Origin: Lachnospiraceae bacterium
GTDB taxonomy: Bacteria; Bacillota_A; Clostridia; Lachnospirales; Lachnospiraceae
Direction of reading: 5' to 3'
Assembly: GCA_009911175.1 (NCBI GenBank)
Contig: QXWX01000120.1
Coordinates: 1-18,136 of the forward strand
DNA: 18,136 nucleotides
The notes beneath the pieces were generated by a model, which saw nothing but the letters and a program-made list of their open reading frames with translations, was not told the DNA's origin and did no database searches. The translations under genes and the position numbers were made by a program. Each line of letters opens with the position of its first letter. Positions within the stretch are counted from its first letter, which is position 1. This document shows positions 1 through 7,118 of this stretch, piece after piece.

Positions 1-101
1 TCAATTTCAACTTCTGAAATTCCACGGCTGGAATCCTGACTAATCTGGAAAAAATCCCCGCCTTCTCCAGTTCCAAACCAGATTCCCTTTTCTATATTGT
101 T
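1..101 (-). pseudogene. Partial reading frame cut by window edge, no start codon
   Basis: Reading the minus strand from 101 to the window edge gives 33 open codons rich in Gly, Asp, Ser and Glu (it includes WFGTGEGGDFF and ISQDSSRGISEVEI), which looks like real protein. The frame is closed upstream by a TGA at 102-104 and no ATG or good GTG/TTG lies between that stop and the segment. It is in the same frame as the 268-residue gene upstream, and the 15 codons between that gene's stop (150-152) and this TGA also look coding (GLSDSFSNKNQLQQL). It is probably a decayed gene or the lost tail of the neighbour. I do not recognise the family. Confidence 0.35.
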
Positions 102-149
102 TCAAAGCTGCTGAAGTTGATTTTTATTTGAAAAGGAATCGGACAATCC

Positions 150-956
150 TCATATATTAGAGAGTAAATACTTTTTCTTCCACATTTCTTCACTCGCTAT
201 TCCTAATATACTTTGATAATCCTCTGTATAATTGTTTGCTGCCATATCTAATTTAAAGCTGTTCTCTATAGTCTGTATCGACCCGCTTTTTGATGTTATA
301 TCCACTTCCTTATATAAATCTTCCATTTCTCTGATTAATGATGGCGTTATATTTTTCTGCCAGGGTTCTTCATAATTATTTGTCCCATGAGTCACTGAAC
401 AATTATATCCTATATTCCCATCTGCATCTACTGCAACAAATTGGTTCATTCCCAAAGTACATCCAGGTATTAATTGCTCATTGATCATAATTTCTCTTTG
501 AAAAAAATTATCAACTTTACTAAGTATATCATTTGCATATTGTATATCTTTTTCCATTCTGTCCTTTACATCAGGATGAATCATAACTGCACGTGTTCCT
601 TTTGGAATGCGTGCCCTGTCAGCTTGAATATAATCTTCGAATCCTGTAGGAATATTTGAGTTTATCTTTGGTTTCCATAATGCCAATTTTTCTAAATCGA
701 TATTTTCCTCAAAAAGTTTTGATACTGGAAAATCCTGTCTATATGGTATTAAATTATTTTTATCAAGCATTGCAATATCACCCACATTATATACTACATC
801 GGGATATTTATTCCGTAATATCTGCCATGGATCTGTTTTAATATCGATCCTTTCATTTGCTTTATAAATATATTCAGAGAAAGAATTTGTCTCTTTAGTA
901 TTATAGCAATATGGTTTTGCATTTAAACTCTGCTTTTCAATCCTATTTATCTTCAT
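150..956 (-). CDS. Unknown protein, last gene of the M56/BlaI operon
   Basis: This 268-residue protein is not recognised. It is soluble, with no signal peptide or membrane segment, and is rich in Asn, Ile, Lys and Asp. The N-terminal 40 residues are polar and probably disordered; the middle has CTLGMNQFVAVDADGNIGYN, which reads like a small beta-sheet domain. The ATG at 956 follows AAGGAG at a spacing of about 11 bases, so translation can start there. The frame is nevertheless open upstream to the TAG that ends the previous gene and has coding-like composition (ARAQAEAAEVKG, SSAFFSLSNVKG). Its AT-rich codon use differs from the GC-richer gene before it. It is probably co-transcribed from the promoter near 3643-3670. 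Role unknown; regulation by the BlaI-like repressor is inferred from position only. Confidence 0.7.
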   Translation of the reverse strand: MKINRIEKQSLNAKPYCYNTKETNSFSEYIYKANERIDIKTDPWQILRNKYPDVVYNVGDIAMLDKNNLIPYRQDFPVSKLFEENIDLEKLALWKPKINSNIPTGFEDYIQADRARIPKGTRAVMIHPDVKDRMEKDIQYANDILSKVDNFFQREIMINEQLIPGCTLGMNQFVAVDADGNIGYNCSVTHGTNNYEEPWQKNITPSLIREMEDLYKEVDITSKSGSIQTIENSFKLDMAANNYTEDYQSILGIASEEMWKKKYLLSNI

Positions 957-1091
957 ATTTTTAGCTGCTCCTTTTACATTACTTAGAGAAAAAAATGCTG
1001 AGCTGCCTCTTCCCTTTGCCTGAGATACCGCCCCGATACCTTTTACTTCTGCAGCTTCGGCTTGTGCTCGGGCCAGTCTCCCGCTGTTCTT

Positions 1092-1865
1092 CTATCTTAT
1101 TTTCCAAGATCTGCTTTCGGAGCATTTTCTTGCCATACCAGATATCATCCGCTCTCTTGCTGCTTCGGAATATAGTTCCAATTTTCTTTTATTTTCTTCG
1201 GCAAAATCACTGAAAATATCTGGCCCCAATTCAATATGGTTTCCAATCCGATCCGCCCTGGTACGATTTTCCGTGAAGCCAAGCACGAAATCCAGATCCT
1301 TTTCATGCCAGGCGGCTTCTTTCGATAAATGCAGCCTGCTGCAGGATGCAAGCCTCTCCCGAATCATGGCAACAAAATCAAACCGTTCGTTTATCCCCAC
1401 ATCTTCCTTCCCATAGAGATTGCTGGTACTGATCTTATGATACTCTCCCGGTTTAAAATATGCCAGCGCGTCTATTTCAAGAGGGGTGGTATTGTAAGGA
1501 TCAATCTGCTTCACATCTATTTTTTCTTCAAATAACTTTCCATGCTCATCTACACCTCTCGCAACCAGTACCGGATTCTCCTCTGTGGATTCGGCCGCAT
1601 GAAAAAATCTGTATTCTATCCCTGGAGCCTTCCAGTGCCATCCAATCGCTTTTTCATCCTTGAGCGCATACTTACATGGTATTTTATCCACTTCGGCACA
1701 GGTTTCAAAATTTCCTCTCGATACAGTTTTAATATAGCGCTCCTCATGAAACACATTTGTCCCATAGGTACCGTTCCTGCTGCTTTTTTTGCTGCTATTC
1801 GCTGCCTGATGTTTTAACTGCCCTGCTGCCGAAGAATAACTCCCATAAGAAATCCCTACCATCAA
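1092..1865 (-). CDS. Unknown protein downstream of blaI-like gene, C-terminus possibly frameshifted
   Basis: The 257-residue product starts with a Gly/Ser/Tyr-rich, probably disordered stretch (MMVGISYGSYSSAAGQ), then a mixed domain with WHWKAPGIEYRFF near residue 80 and EIDALAYFKPGEYHKIS near residue 135, and ends in a basic helix. No signal peptide or membrane segment. It begins 19 bases after the BlaI-like stop, with AGGAGG just upstream. The last residues (ARKCSESRSWKIR) look out of frame: shifting by one base gives KKMLRKQILENKIEEQRE, a normal amphipathic helix, and after a second compensating shift the original frame continues to the next gene. A damaged C-terminus or sequence errors are possible. 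I know no function; similar short adjacent proteins occur in Lachnospiraceae, but this is from memory and unchecked. Confidence 0.65.
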   Translation of the reverse strand: MMVGISYGSYSSAAGQLKHQAANSSKKSSRNGTYGTNVFHEERYIKTVSRGNFETCAEVDKIPCKYALKDEKAIGWHWKAPGIEYRFFHAAESTEENPVLVARGVDEHGKLFEEKIDVKQIDPYNTTPLEIDALAYFKPGEYHKISTSNLYGKEDVGINERFDFVAMIRERLASCSRLHLSKEAAWHEKDLDFVLGFTENRTRADRIGNHIELGPDIFSDFAEENKRKLELYSEAARERMISGMARKCSESRSWKIR

Positions 1866-1884
1866 TAAATACCTCCTATACCAT

Positions 1885-2253
1885 TCACAATAATTTCTTT
1901 AACTCTTCTGCTTCTTCCTCAGACAATTTTTTGTCGCCTATAAAGGCAGCAAACAGCCGGCTGATGGAATTGTCAAAGCATTCCTCTACTAAATGCCGTG
2001 TCCAGTTATGGATCAACTCCTCCTTGCTGCACAATGCATAATACATATAATGTGTAGAACTTCTGTCTGTTCCTACCATTTTGATTTTTTGTAAATTGAT
2101 CAAATACGTATTTAAGGTTTGTGCTTTCCATGTTTTTTTCCATTCATTTTGTGCTACGTCCATGATCTCTTTAAAAGACATAGGTTCCCCCGTCCGCCAC
2201 AGCAGCTCCATAATCAGCATTTCCGTATTAGATAATCCGTAATTTCTTCCCAT
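1885..2253 (-). CDS. BlaI/MecI/CopY-family transcriptional repressor
   Basis: The 122-residue protein has the family's usual length and layout: an N-terminal winged helix (LSNTEMLIMELLWRTGEPMSFKEIMD, residues 7-32, then KTWKAQTLNTYLINLQKIKMV with the wing), followed by a helical dimerisation tail (LSEEEAEELKKLL). Family members bind dyads as dimers and are removed by proteolysis triggered by an M56 membrane partner. The gene lies 21 bases after that partner's stop and has a GGAAAGGGGAAG ribosome site. The sensor-first order is the reverse of staphylococcal mecR1-mecI only in the genes downstream: here two unknown genes follow instead of the resistance gene being divergent. It probably autoregulates through the palindrome at 3622-3639. 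Family call firm, ligand and targets unknown. Confidence 0.92.
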   Translation of the reverse strand: MGRNYGLSNTEMLIMELLWRTGEPMSFKEIMDVAQNEWKKTWKAQTLNTYLINLQKIKMVGTDRSSTHYMYYALCSKEELIHNWTRHLVEECFDNSISRLFAAFIGDKKLSEEEAEELKKLL

Positions 2254-2274
2254 ACAATCTTCCCCTTTCCTTCA

Positions 2275-3603
2275 TCAATGCGGACATTTTTCATACCATT
2301 CAAGACTAATTTCATCACTTGTTTTTACATAGCCGCAAGAAGTACACCTCTGCGCTTCATAAGTTGTCGCCGAACAGCCTCCGCTGCTGTCTTTACTATG
2401 GGATGTTGTTGTCCCAGCAGCATATTTATGTTTGCAGGCGGCTCTTGTATCATTGTTTTCATCCTTTATCTCATAGACATTTCCAGCATCATCAACAAAA
2501 AAATGCTCATATGGAAGTTCTTCAACCTCCAGCTTTAATTCCCCCACGGTAAACTGAAAATCAAATCCCTGTTCGGCGTAGACAGGCCCATGATCCGTTA
2601 TATTCACCGGCGGGTCATACGCGCAGACCGTAATCCCGCCCATCACACCGATCAGCGCCGTTATCAGCGCAGACAAAATTCTTTTGTTTTTTCTAACTGC
2701 TTTCATTTCTACGATCCGCCTTTTAAAGGCTCTCTTACTGTTTCCCCCCAAAATTCCAACAGAAAATTCATTACCGGCCATACTTTTCTGTACCGCAAGC
2801 TTCAGAAGCAATTCGCCATATGCTTTGCGTGCCGGTTCTTCTTTTCCTCTCAGCACAATATTGTCACAATATATCTCACTGATATTTAAAATCTCATTGT
2901 ACAGGATATATGTAAACGGGTTGAACCAATGGACCGCTATCGCCGCCATACCTAAAAATCTTATAAGAACATCCCGATTCTTAACATGTACCAGCTCGTG
3001 CTTCAGCACATCATGATATAAGTTCTGGTCAGCCTCATCCCGATTCCATGGAGGTATTATAACCGTCGGGGAACAGATACCCATCGTGATCGGCGCCTTA
3101 CAATATTCAGAGCATAAAAGCTTTACATTTCTCCTGATATCCAATTCGCTTTTTATCGCATGAAGCATATCCTGGTGCTCTTGCTCCACTGGTATATTTG
3201 AATATTCCAGACATGTTTTTCTCCTTTTCCAATATCGAAGGGCATACCACGGAATAACAACAAACGAGAGAAGTCCCATCCCGAGTATGAATATGAGCAT
3301 TTTTTCCAACGCTGATGATACATATAAGGAACTGCCATCTGCATAAAATGCATAGCTTGTATTCAAAAGACTGACCGGCGGGCTTAACAGCTCAACCGCC
3401 CGTGGACAAAATCCAACTATCGAATCCTTGATTTCAGATAAGATAACCGGAAACGGAATCAGATAAAAGGCAAGCGCAATCTTTAAAATACGATATCTCC
3501 ATGACACGGAAAAATACCTTTTCGCAATTGGAGATACGAGTAAATACAAGAGCAAAATAACACTTCCCGAAAGTGACATGATCAGCAAAAAATTATTTGT
3601 CAT
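2275..3603 (-). CDS. M56-family (BlaR1/MecR1-like) membrane metallopeptidase sensor
   Basis: This 442-residue membrane protein has hydrophobic segments near residues 4-24, 38-56, 100-121 and 308-328. Between the last two lies the zinc-protease domain with HELVH (202-206) and the third-ligand region ISEIYCD (E243). A central AVHWFNPFTYIL hydrophobic stretch follows the HELVH, as in BlaR1. Known members sense an extracellular ligand and signal inside to cleave a BlaI-type repressor. Here the outer C-terminal part (about 330-442) is only about 110 residues and has no penicillin-binding SxxK/KTG-type domain. It ends in a Cys/His-rich stretch: C390-x-H392, C410, C420-x2-C423, C440-x-H442, which could bind metal. 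It is therefore unlikely to be a beta-lactam sensor. The start follows GGGAGGTGG and it is the first gene of the operon. Confidence 0.92.
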   Translation of the reverse strand: MTNNFLLIMSLSGSVILLLYLLVSPIAKRYFSVSWRYRILKIALAFYLIPFPVILSEIKDSIVGFCPRAVELLSPPVSLLNTSYAFYADGSSLYVSSALEKMLIFILGMGLLSFVVIPWYALRYWKRRKTCLEYSNIPVEQEHQDMLHAIKSELDIRRNVKLLCSEYCKAPITMGICSPTVIIPPWNRDEADQNLYHDVLKHELVHVKNRDVLIRFLGMAAIAVHWFNPFTYILYNEILNISEIYCDNIVLRGKEEPARKAYGELLLKLAVQKSMAGNEFSVGILGGNSKRAFKRRIVEMKAVRKNKRILSALITALIGVMGGITVCAYDPPVNITDHGPVYAEQGFDFQFTVGELKLEVEELPYEHFFVDDAGNVYEIKDENNDTRAACKHKYAAGTTTSHSKDSSGGCSATTYEAQRCTSCGYVKTSDEISLEWYEKCPH

Positions 3604-3621
3604 TCCACCACCTCCCTGTTA

Positions 3622-3639
3622 TATTAAATATTCTTAATA
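3622..3639. promoter_or_regulatory. Palindrome TATTAA-N6-TTAATA, candidate repressor operator
   Basis: Perfect 6-base arms around a 6-base centre sit just downstream of the -10 box of the M56 promoter, covering the expected transcription start. A BlaI-type dimer bound here would block transcription. Assignment to the BlaI-like protein is inferred from position; the arms do not copy the classical TACA/TGTA core. Confidence 0.5.
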
Positions 3640-3642
3640 CAA

Positions 3643-3670
3643 ATTATATTTAATTCAAAAAAAATGTCAA
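3643..3670 (-). promoter_or_regulatory. Sigma-A promoter of the M56/BlaI operon
   Basis: On the minus strand a TTGACA (3670-3665) is separated by 16 bases from TATAAT (3648-3643), both perfect consensus boxes. The M56 ribosome site and ATG follow about 35 bases downstream. Such a strong promoter normally needs a repressor, which fits the adjacent palindrome. Confidence 0.8.
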
Positions 3671-3681
3671 TAGCATTTTTC

Positions 3682-3720
3682 AAAAAAATAATAGGGGGAA
3701 TCTGCTTCTATCCCCCCTAT
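3682..3720 (-). terminator. Rho-independent terminator of the MFS gene
   Basis: Arms at 3691-3698 and 3713-3720 (ATAGGGGG and its complement) form an 8-base GC-rich stem with a 14-base loop. On the minus strand it is followed by TATTTTTTTG. It lies 40 bases after the MFS stop codon and insulates the M56 operon from read-through. Confidence 0.85.
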
Positions 3721-3760
3721 CGCCTTGATTCGGCATTCATATCTGTATGATTTTCGATTT

Positions 3761-5005
3761 TTATACTGACAATCCTTTTAAAGTTTTTCTTGTCTGAATG
3801 GCAATTACAAGCGATACAACTCCCGAAAAGAGAACGGCCGCATATTCACGTCCTTTGCATATTTCAAACAGGATGCCGTAGAATGCATTGCCCAGGGGCT
3901 GTGCACACATGGAAACGGTAAGAATGACCGCAATCACCTTTCCAATTAAATTCTGCGGGGTTTCTGTTTGGATCAAGGACATCATCTGCACGGTGAAAAG
4001 CGCTGAACATGTTGTAATGGCAAAGCTGCATACGGTTATAATGATATAATTTACGATTGCATACGAAAACAGTACCAATGAAGCGCTCATAGGAAACACG
4101 CAGACCGCACAAGCGACTATGAAATTGCCCGATTTGTGAACCGCCAGTTTGTCTGCAAAAATGCCTGCTCCGATCCCACCTGCCAATCCGCCTGCTGCCA
4201 GCGCTCCCTCTGCAAATCCATACAGCCTGTTTGCCTGTGAAGCTTCGAAAGCCAATACCTCCGTTATCAGATATGGAAGTGCGACAATGAGCATTGCGGA
4301 AAGGAACAAATTGATTCCGCAGACCGAAAGAACGACCTTTCCAATCACAGGCTTTTCCTTTCGGATCAATCGGATGCTCTCTGCAAAATCGGTTCTGACT
4401 GTCTTCAAAATACCGCCCTCCGAAGCCTGTTTCCGGAACGGTATTTGAATGAAAATTTCCATAACCGCCGACATCATAAAACATACCATGCAGACCCACA
4501 ATACCGGCTTTAACCCATATACACTGTATAAAACCCCTCCAAGTACAGGGCCGATCAAAGACGCAAAGGAGCTGATCGTATTGATGATGGAATTTGCCGC
4601 CATAAAATGCTCCTGGCTGGTAAGCGCGGGGATGCTTGCCTGCACGGACGGCTGATATGCTCCCGCGATGCCGTACAGAAGCATCAGCGTCACCGTCAGA
4701 AGAAACAGGAGATTCACTTCATTCATAAGCAGAGAAAAAGCCAGGATCACTGCCGCCGTAAAAAAATCCAGGATTACCATAATATTTCTTTTATTGACCC
4801 GGTCCGCTACAATGCCGCCGATGGGCGACAGCAAAATAGCCGGAATAAACGCGCATGCCGTAACCGTTCCGTAAAGCGCCGATGAACCTGTCAAATTTAA
4901 TAAATACAGCGGCAGCGCAAACCGGATTGTCGCATTGCCGAATAAAGAAATGATCTGACCGATGACCACCAATGTAAAATCCTTTGAAAATAATTTTTGA
5001 TTCAT
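3761..5005 (-). CDS. MFS efflux transporter
   Basis: The 414-residue product has about twelve hydrophobic segments and the typical MFS start: FTLVVIGQIISLFGNATIRFALPLYLL (TM1), then PAILLSPIGGIVADRVNKRN around residues 54-73, which carries the GxxxDRxxxR-like loop between TM2 and TM3. It resembles the antiporter group of macrolide/enterobactin exporters (MefA/EntS type, DHA3), which move small molecules out using the proton gradient; substrate cannot be read from sequence. Length is normal and intact. Start codon follows CTGGAGGT. The gene is divergent from a marR gene, and its promoter spacer is filled by a palindrome, so repression by the MarR protein is likely. Confidence 0.93.
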   Translation of the reverse strand: MNQKLFSKDFTLVVIGQIISLFGNATIRFALPLYLLNLTGSSALYGTVTACAFIPAILLSPIGGIVADRVNKRNIMVILDFFTAAVILAFSLLMNEVNLLFLLTVTLMLLYGIAGAYQPSVQASIPALTSQEHFMAANSIINTISSFASLIGPVLGGVLYSVYGLKPVLWVCMVCFMMSAVMEIFIQIPFRKQASEGGILKTVRTDFAESIRLIRKEKPVIGKVVLSVCGINLFLSAMLIVALPYLITEVLAFEASQANRLYGFAEGALAAGGLAGGIGAGIFADKLAVHKSGNFIVACAVCVFPMSASLVLFSYAIVNYIIITVCSFAITTCSALFTVQMMSLIQTETPQNLIGKVIAVILTVSMCAQPLGNAFYGILFEICKGREYAAVLFSGVVSLVIAIQTRKTLKGLSV

Positions 5006-5088
5006 ACTTGAAACCTCCAGTTTTTGTTTTTCCTGCTTCGTAACTGTCTAAATATCTCTTTTTAATACCGCACGCCGGTATGTATGAT

Positions 5089-5118
5089 ATATTAACATAC
5101 TGTTGGTATGTTTGTCAA
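5089..5118 (-). promoter_or_regulatory. Promoter of the MFS gene
   Basis: On the minus strand TTGACA (5118-5113) is followed after 18 bases by TAATAT (5094-5089); TTAATA one base earlier gives a 17-base spacer. Leader to the ATG is about 80 bases. The spacer is occupied by the palindrome at 5094-5112. Confidence 0.65.
5094..5112. promoter_or_regulatory. Palindrome AACATAC-N5-GTATGTT, operator over MFS promoter
   Basis: Perfect 7-base arms around TGTTG lie exactly between the -35 and -10 boxes of the MFS promoter. The size suits a dimeric winged-helix protein such as the adjacent MarR. The sequence is unlike the palindrome in the marR promoter. Confidence 0.6.
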
Positions 5119-5153
5119 GATATTTCATTTTCCCTACCCGTACCTGTTTTACT

Positions 5154-5173
5154 ATAGTTGACATATCAACTAT
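5154..5173. promoter_or_regulatory. Palindrome ATAGTTGA-N4-TCAACTAT overlapping marR -35 box
   Basis: Perfect 8-base arms around CATA include the -35 box TTGACA of the marR promoter. This is a textbook position and size for MarR autorepression. Confidence 0.65.
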
Positions 5174-5186
5174 TTTCCTGTATGAT
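5158..5186 (+). promoter_or_regulatory. Promoter of the marR-flavodoxin operon
   Basis: TTGACA at 5158-5163, 17-base spacer, TATGAT at 5181-5186: near consensus. The GTG start of marR lies about 30 bases beyond the -10 box. Confidence 0.8.
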
Positions 5187-5219
5187 GAGTTCATCAGCCA
5201 ACCGGAGGTGAATCTACAC

Positions 5220-5657
5220 GTGATAGGAAAACAGATCAGCATCTTATTCCGCCAGCTCAATTTGTATTTCAACCGTGAATTAAGCGATATCCATATTTCC
5301 TCGACGGAGCTGCTGTATTTATCCTCACTTTATGCAAACGACGGCATCCCCCAGGACGACCTGGCCCAGGAATATACCGTGGACAAAGCCGCTGTCACAA
5401 GAACTATACAGCTGATGGAAAAAAAGGGGCTGGTACTCCGCCGGACAGATGCTTCCGACAAACGGGCAAAAAAAATTTATTTGACGGAAAAGGCCCGTTC
5501 TCTGGAACCAAAGCTGCGAGAATTACAAGCCCGCTGGATCTCTGCCATGACAGAGGGGATGAACACATCGGAGATCGCTCATTTCACCAAACAGGTTCAT
5601 ACGATGGCAGAACGGGCGAAACAATTAAATCAAAAAGAAATCGGAGGAGAAACATGA
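5220..5657 (+). CDS. MarR-family transcriptional regulator
   Basis: The 145-residue product has a MarR winged helix: SSTELLYLSSLYANDGIPQDDLAQEYTVDKAAVTRTIQLMEKKGLVLRRTDASDKRAKKIYLTEKA, with the conserved wing DxxDKR(A)KxIxLT near residues 75-88, flanked by dimerisation helices. I chose GTG at 5220 because GGAGGTG (5204-5210) lies 9 bases upstream. An upstream ATG at 5103 gives 184 residues, but it would start before the promoter and within the operators, and its extra residues do not look like protein. MarR proteins repress drug-efflux and redox-stress genes and are released by small molecules or oxidation. Its own promoter and the divergent MFS promoter each carry a palindrome. Stop overlaps the flavodoxin start by 4 bases (ATGA). 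Confidence 0.93.
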   Translation: MIGKQISILFRQLNLYFNRELSDIHISSTELLYLSSLYANDGIPQDDLAQEYTVDKAAVTRTIQLMEKKGLVLRRTDASDKRAKKIYLTEKARSLEPKLRELQARWISAMTEGMNTSEIAHFTKQVHTMAERAKQLNQKEIGGET

Positions 5658-6106
5658 AGGCATTGATTATCTACGCTTCCGTACATCACGGAAACACAAA
5701 AAAAGTAGCGGAATACATGGCAGATGCGCTTCCGGCGGATCTGGTTGATATCACCCGGGAGCAGGCCCCGGACCTTTCCGGGTATGATATAATCGGATTT
5801 GCGTCAGGCGTCTATTTCCATTCATTTCACGACAGCCTGAAACACTATATCCAGAATGCCGATTTTGAGAGACATCAGAAAGTATTTCTTGTGGCTACAT
5901 GCGGCGTTGGATACATTGATTACACGAAGAGCATACAGAAGCTGCTTCGGCAGAAAAACGCCGACTATATCGGAAGTTTTCAGTGCAGGGGATATGACAC
6001 CTATGGTATCTGGGGAAAAATCGGCGGCATCGCAAAAGGGCATCCGAATCCAAAAGACTTAAAGAACGCGGAATATTTTATCAAGGGCATCGTGAAACAC
6101 CGGTAA
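5654..6106 (+). CDS. Flavodoxin-domain protein
   Basis: The 150-residue protein is a single flavodoxin-like fold. The FMN phosphate loop ASVHHGNTKKVAEYMA (residues 8-23) matches the T/S-x-T/H-G-N-T-x-x-VA pattern, and FASGVYFHSFHDSLKHYI (49-66) fits the loop after strand 3. The central VFLVATCGVGYIDYTKSI is the next strand and flavin loop. Such short flavodoxins shuttle electrons at low potential or act as NAD(P)H-linked reductases in the cytosol. Translational coupling to marR (ATGA overlap) suggests a redox or toxic-compound response with the divergent exporter. Length is usual for a short-chain flavodoxin. The electron partner is unknown. Confidence 0.9.
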   Translation: MKALIIYASVHHGNTKKVAEYMADALPADLVDITREQAPDLSGYDIIGFASGVYFHSFHDSLKHYIQNADFERHQKVFLVATCGVGYIDYTKSIQKLLRQKNADYIGSFQCRGYDTYGIWGKIGGIAKGHPNPKDLKNAEYFIKGIVKHR

Positions 6107-6128
6107 CTTTATAGAAGGGGACGCAGAG

Positions 6129-7040
6129 ATGAACAATATACATCATATTGAATTTCATACCGGAAGCAAGGAAGAATTATTTCCCGATTTTTCAGTTGAT
6201 TTCCCCTATATCGCCTCAAGGGTGGAGCTTGACAAATACGCCGGACGGTTTGTACCCTGGCACTGGCACAAAGCAGTGGAGCTTTTTTACATGAAAAGCG
6301 GGAGCCTGGAATATCATACGCCCGGAGGGAAGCTTTTATTTCCTGCGGGAAGCGGCGGCCTGGTAAATTCCAATGTACTCCATATGACAAGGGCCATGCC
6401 GCAGACCGAGGAAAACATCCAGCTCCTCCATATTTTTGATCTCTCCCTGCTTTCCGGGGAACCGGGAAGCCGAATTGAAAAAAAATATATCACCCCCATT
6501 GCTGCAGCCCCGCAGATCGAACTGATTCCTCTTTTTCCCGGAAATGCGGCGCAGGAAGCCATTCTGAAACGCATCACAGAAGCATTTCGTTTTTCCGGTG
6601 AGGAATTTGGCTATGAAATGAAGCTGCGGGAAGCCTTGTCGGAAATATGGCTGATGCTTTTTGAACTGTCCCGCCCCATGCTGGAAAACGGCCGGACCCA
6701 CAGCAAAAGCAACGATAAGATCAAGCTGATGATGATCTACATTCATGAGCATTTCGCGGAAAAACTCTCCATCGCGGAGCTGGCTGCTTCTGCCTTCCTG
6801 AGTCAGCGGGAATGTTTCCGGGTGTTCCGTGAATGTCTCAACATGACGCCTGTGGAATACCTGAACACATACCGCCTGCAGACGGCCTGCCGGATGCTGG
6901 CAAGGGGAACGGAGCCGGTGACGGTGATCAGCCATGCCTGCGGCCTGGGGAGCAGCAGCTATTTCGGAAAGGTTTTTCGGGAATACGCGCATTGTACGCC
7001 CTCAGAATATCGGAAAAGATGGCAGGATTGTGATACATAA
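6129..7040 (+). CDS. AraC-family regulator with N-terminal cupin domain
   Basis: The 303-residue protein has an N-terminal cupin-like sensor domain (FVPWHWHKAVELFYMKSGSLEY, residues 38-59, with the usual HWH metal/ligand-type motif) and a C-terminal AraC/XylS DNA-binding domain (about 200-303). The two helix-turn-helix units are visible: LSIAELAASAFLSQRECFRVFRE and VTVISHACGLGSSSYFGKVFREY, ending in the signature PSEYRKRW. Cupin-AraC proteins usually sense sugars or other small molecules and activate nearby genes. It begins 22 bases after the flavodoxin stop with AGAAGGGGA as ribosome site, so it probably belongs to the marR transcript. Likely targets are the following HD and HAD genes, whose promoter lacks a good -35 box. 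The ligand is unknown. Confidence 0.93.
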   Translation: MNNIHHIEFHTGSKEELFPDFSVDFPYIASRVELDKYAGRFVPWHWHKAVELFYMKSGSLEYHTPGGKLLFPAGSGGLVNSNVLHMTRAMPQTEENIQLLHIFDLSLLSGEPGSRIEKKYITPIAAAPQIELIPLFPGNAAQEAILKRITEAFRFSGEEFGYEMKLREALSEIWLMLFELSRPMLENGRTHSKSNDKIKLMMIYIHEHFAEKLSIAELAASAFLSQRECFRVFRECLNMTPVEYLNTYRLQTACRMLARGTEPVTVISHACGLGSSSYFGKVFREYAHCTPSEYRKRWQDCDT

Positions 7041-7055
7041 CGGCAGAAACGGGAT

Positions 7056-7084
7056 ATTTTTTTCATACTGACCTGCACTATAAT
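7056..7084 (+). promoter_or_regulatory. Weak, probably activator-dependent promoter of the HD-HAD genes
   Basis: TATAAT at 7079-7084 is perfect, but 17 bases upstream only ATTTTT is found. A good -10 without a -35 box just after an AraC gene suggests activation by that protein. Inferred. Confidence 0.45.
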
Positions 7085-7118
7085 GATATCTGCAAGAAAC
7101 AATAGAGGAGATATGAAA

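Noticed and set aside
5103..5219. N-terminal extension of the MarR protein from ATG 5103
   Set aside because: It starts upstream of the marR promoter and through both palindromes, and its residues do not look like protein; GTG 5220 has a strong ribosome site.
5048..5272. Minus-strand frame of 74 residues across the MFS/MarR promoter region
   Set aside because: It overlaps both promoters, operators and the marR start; composition looks random.
6336..6992. Minus-strand frame of 218 residues
   Set aside because: It is antisense to the cupin-AraC gene, which has clear domains; this frame is a shadow.
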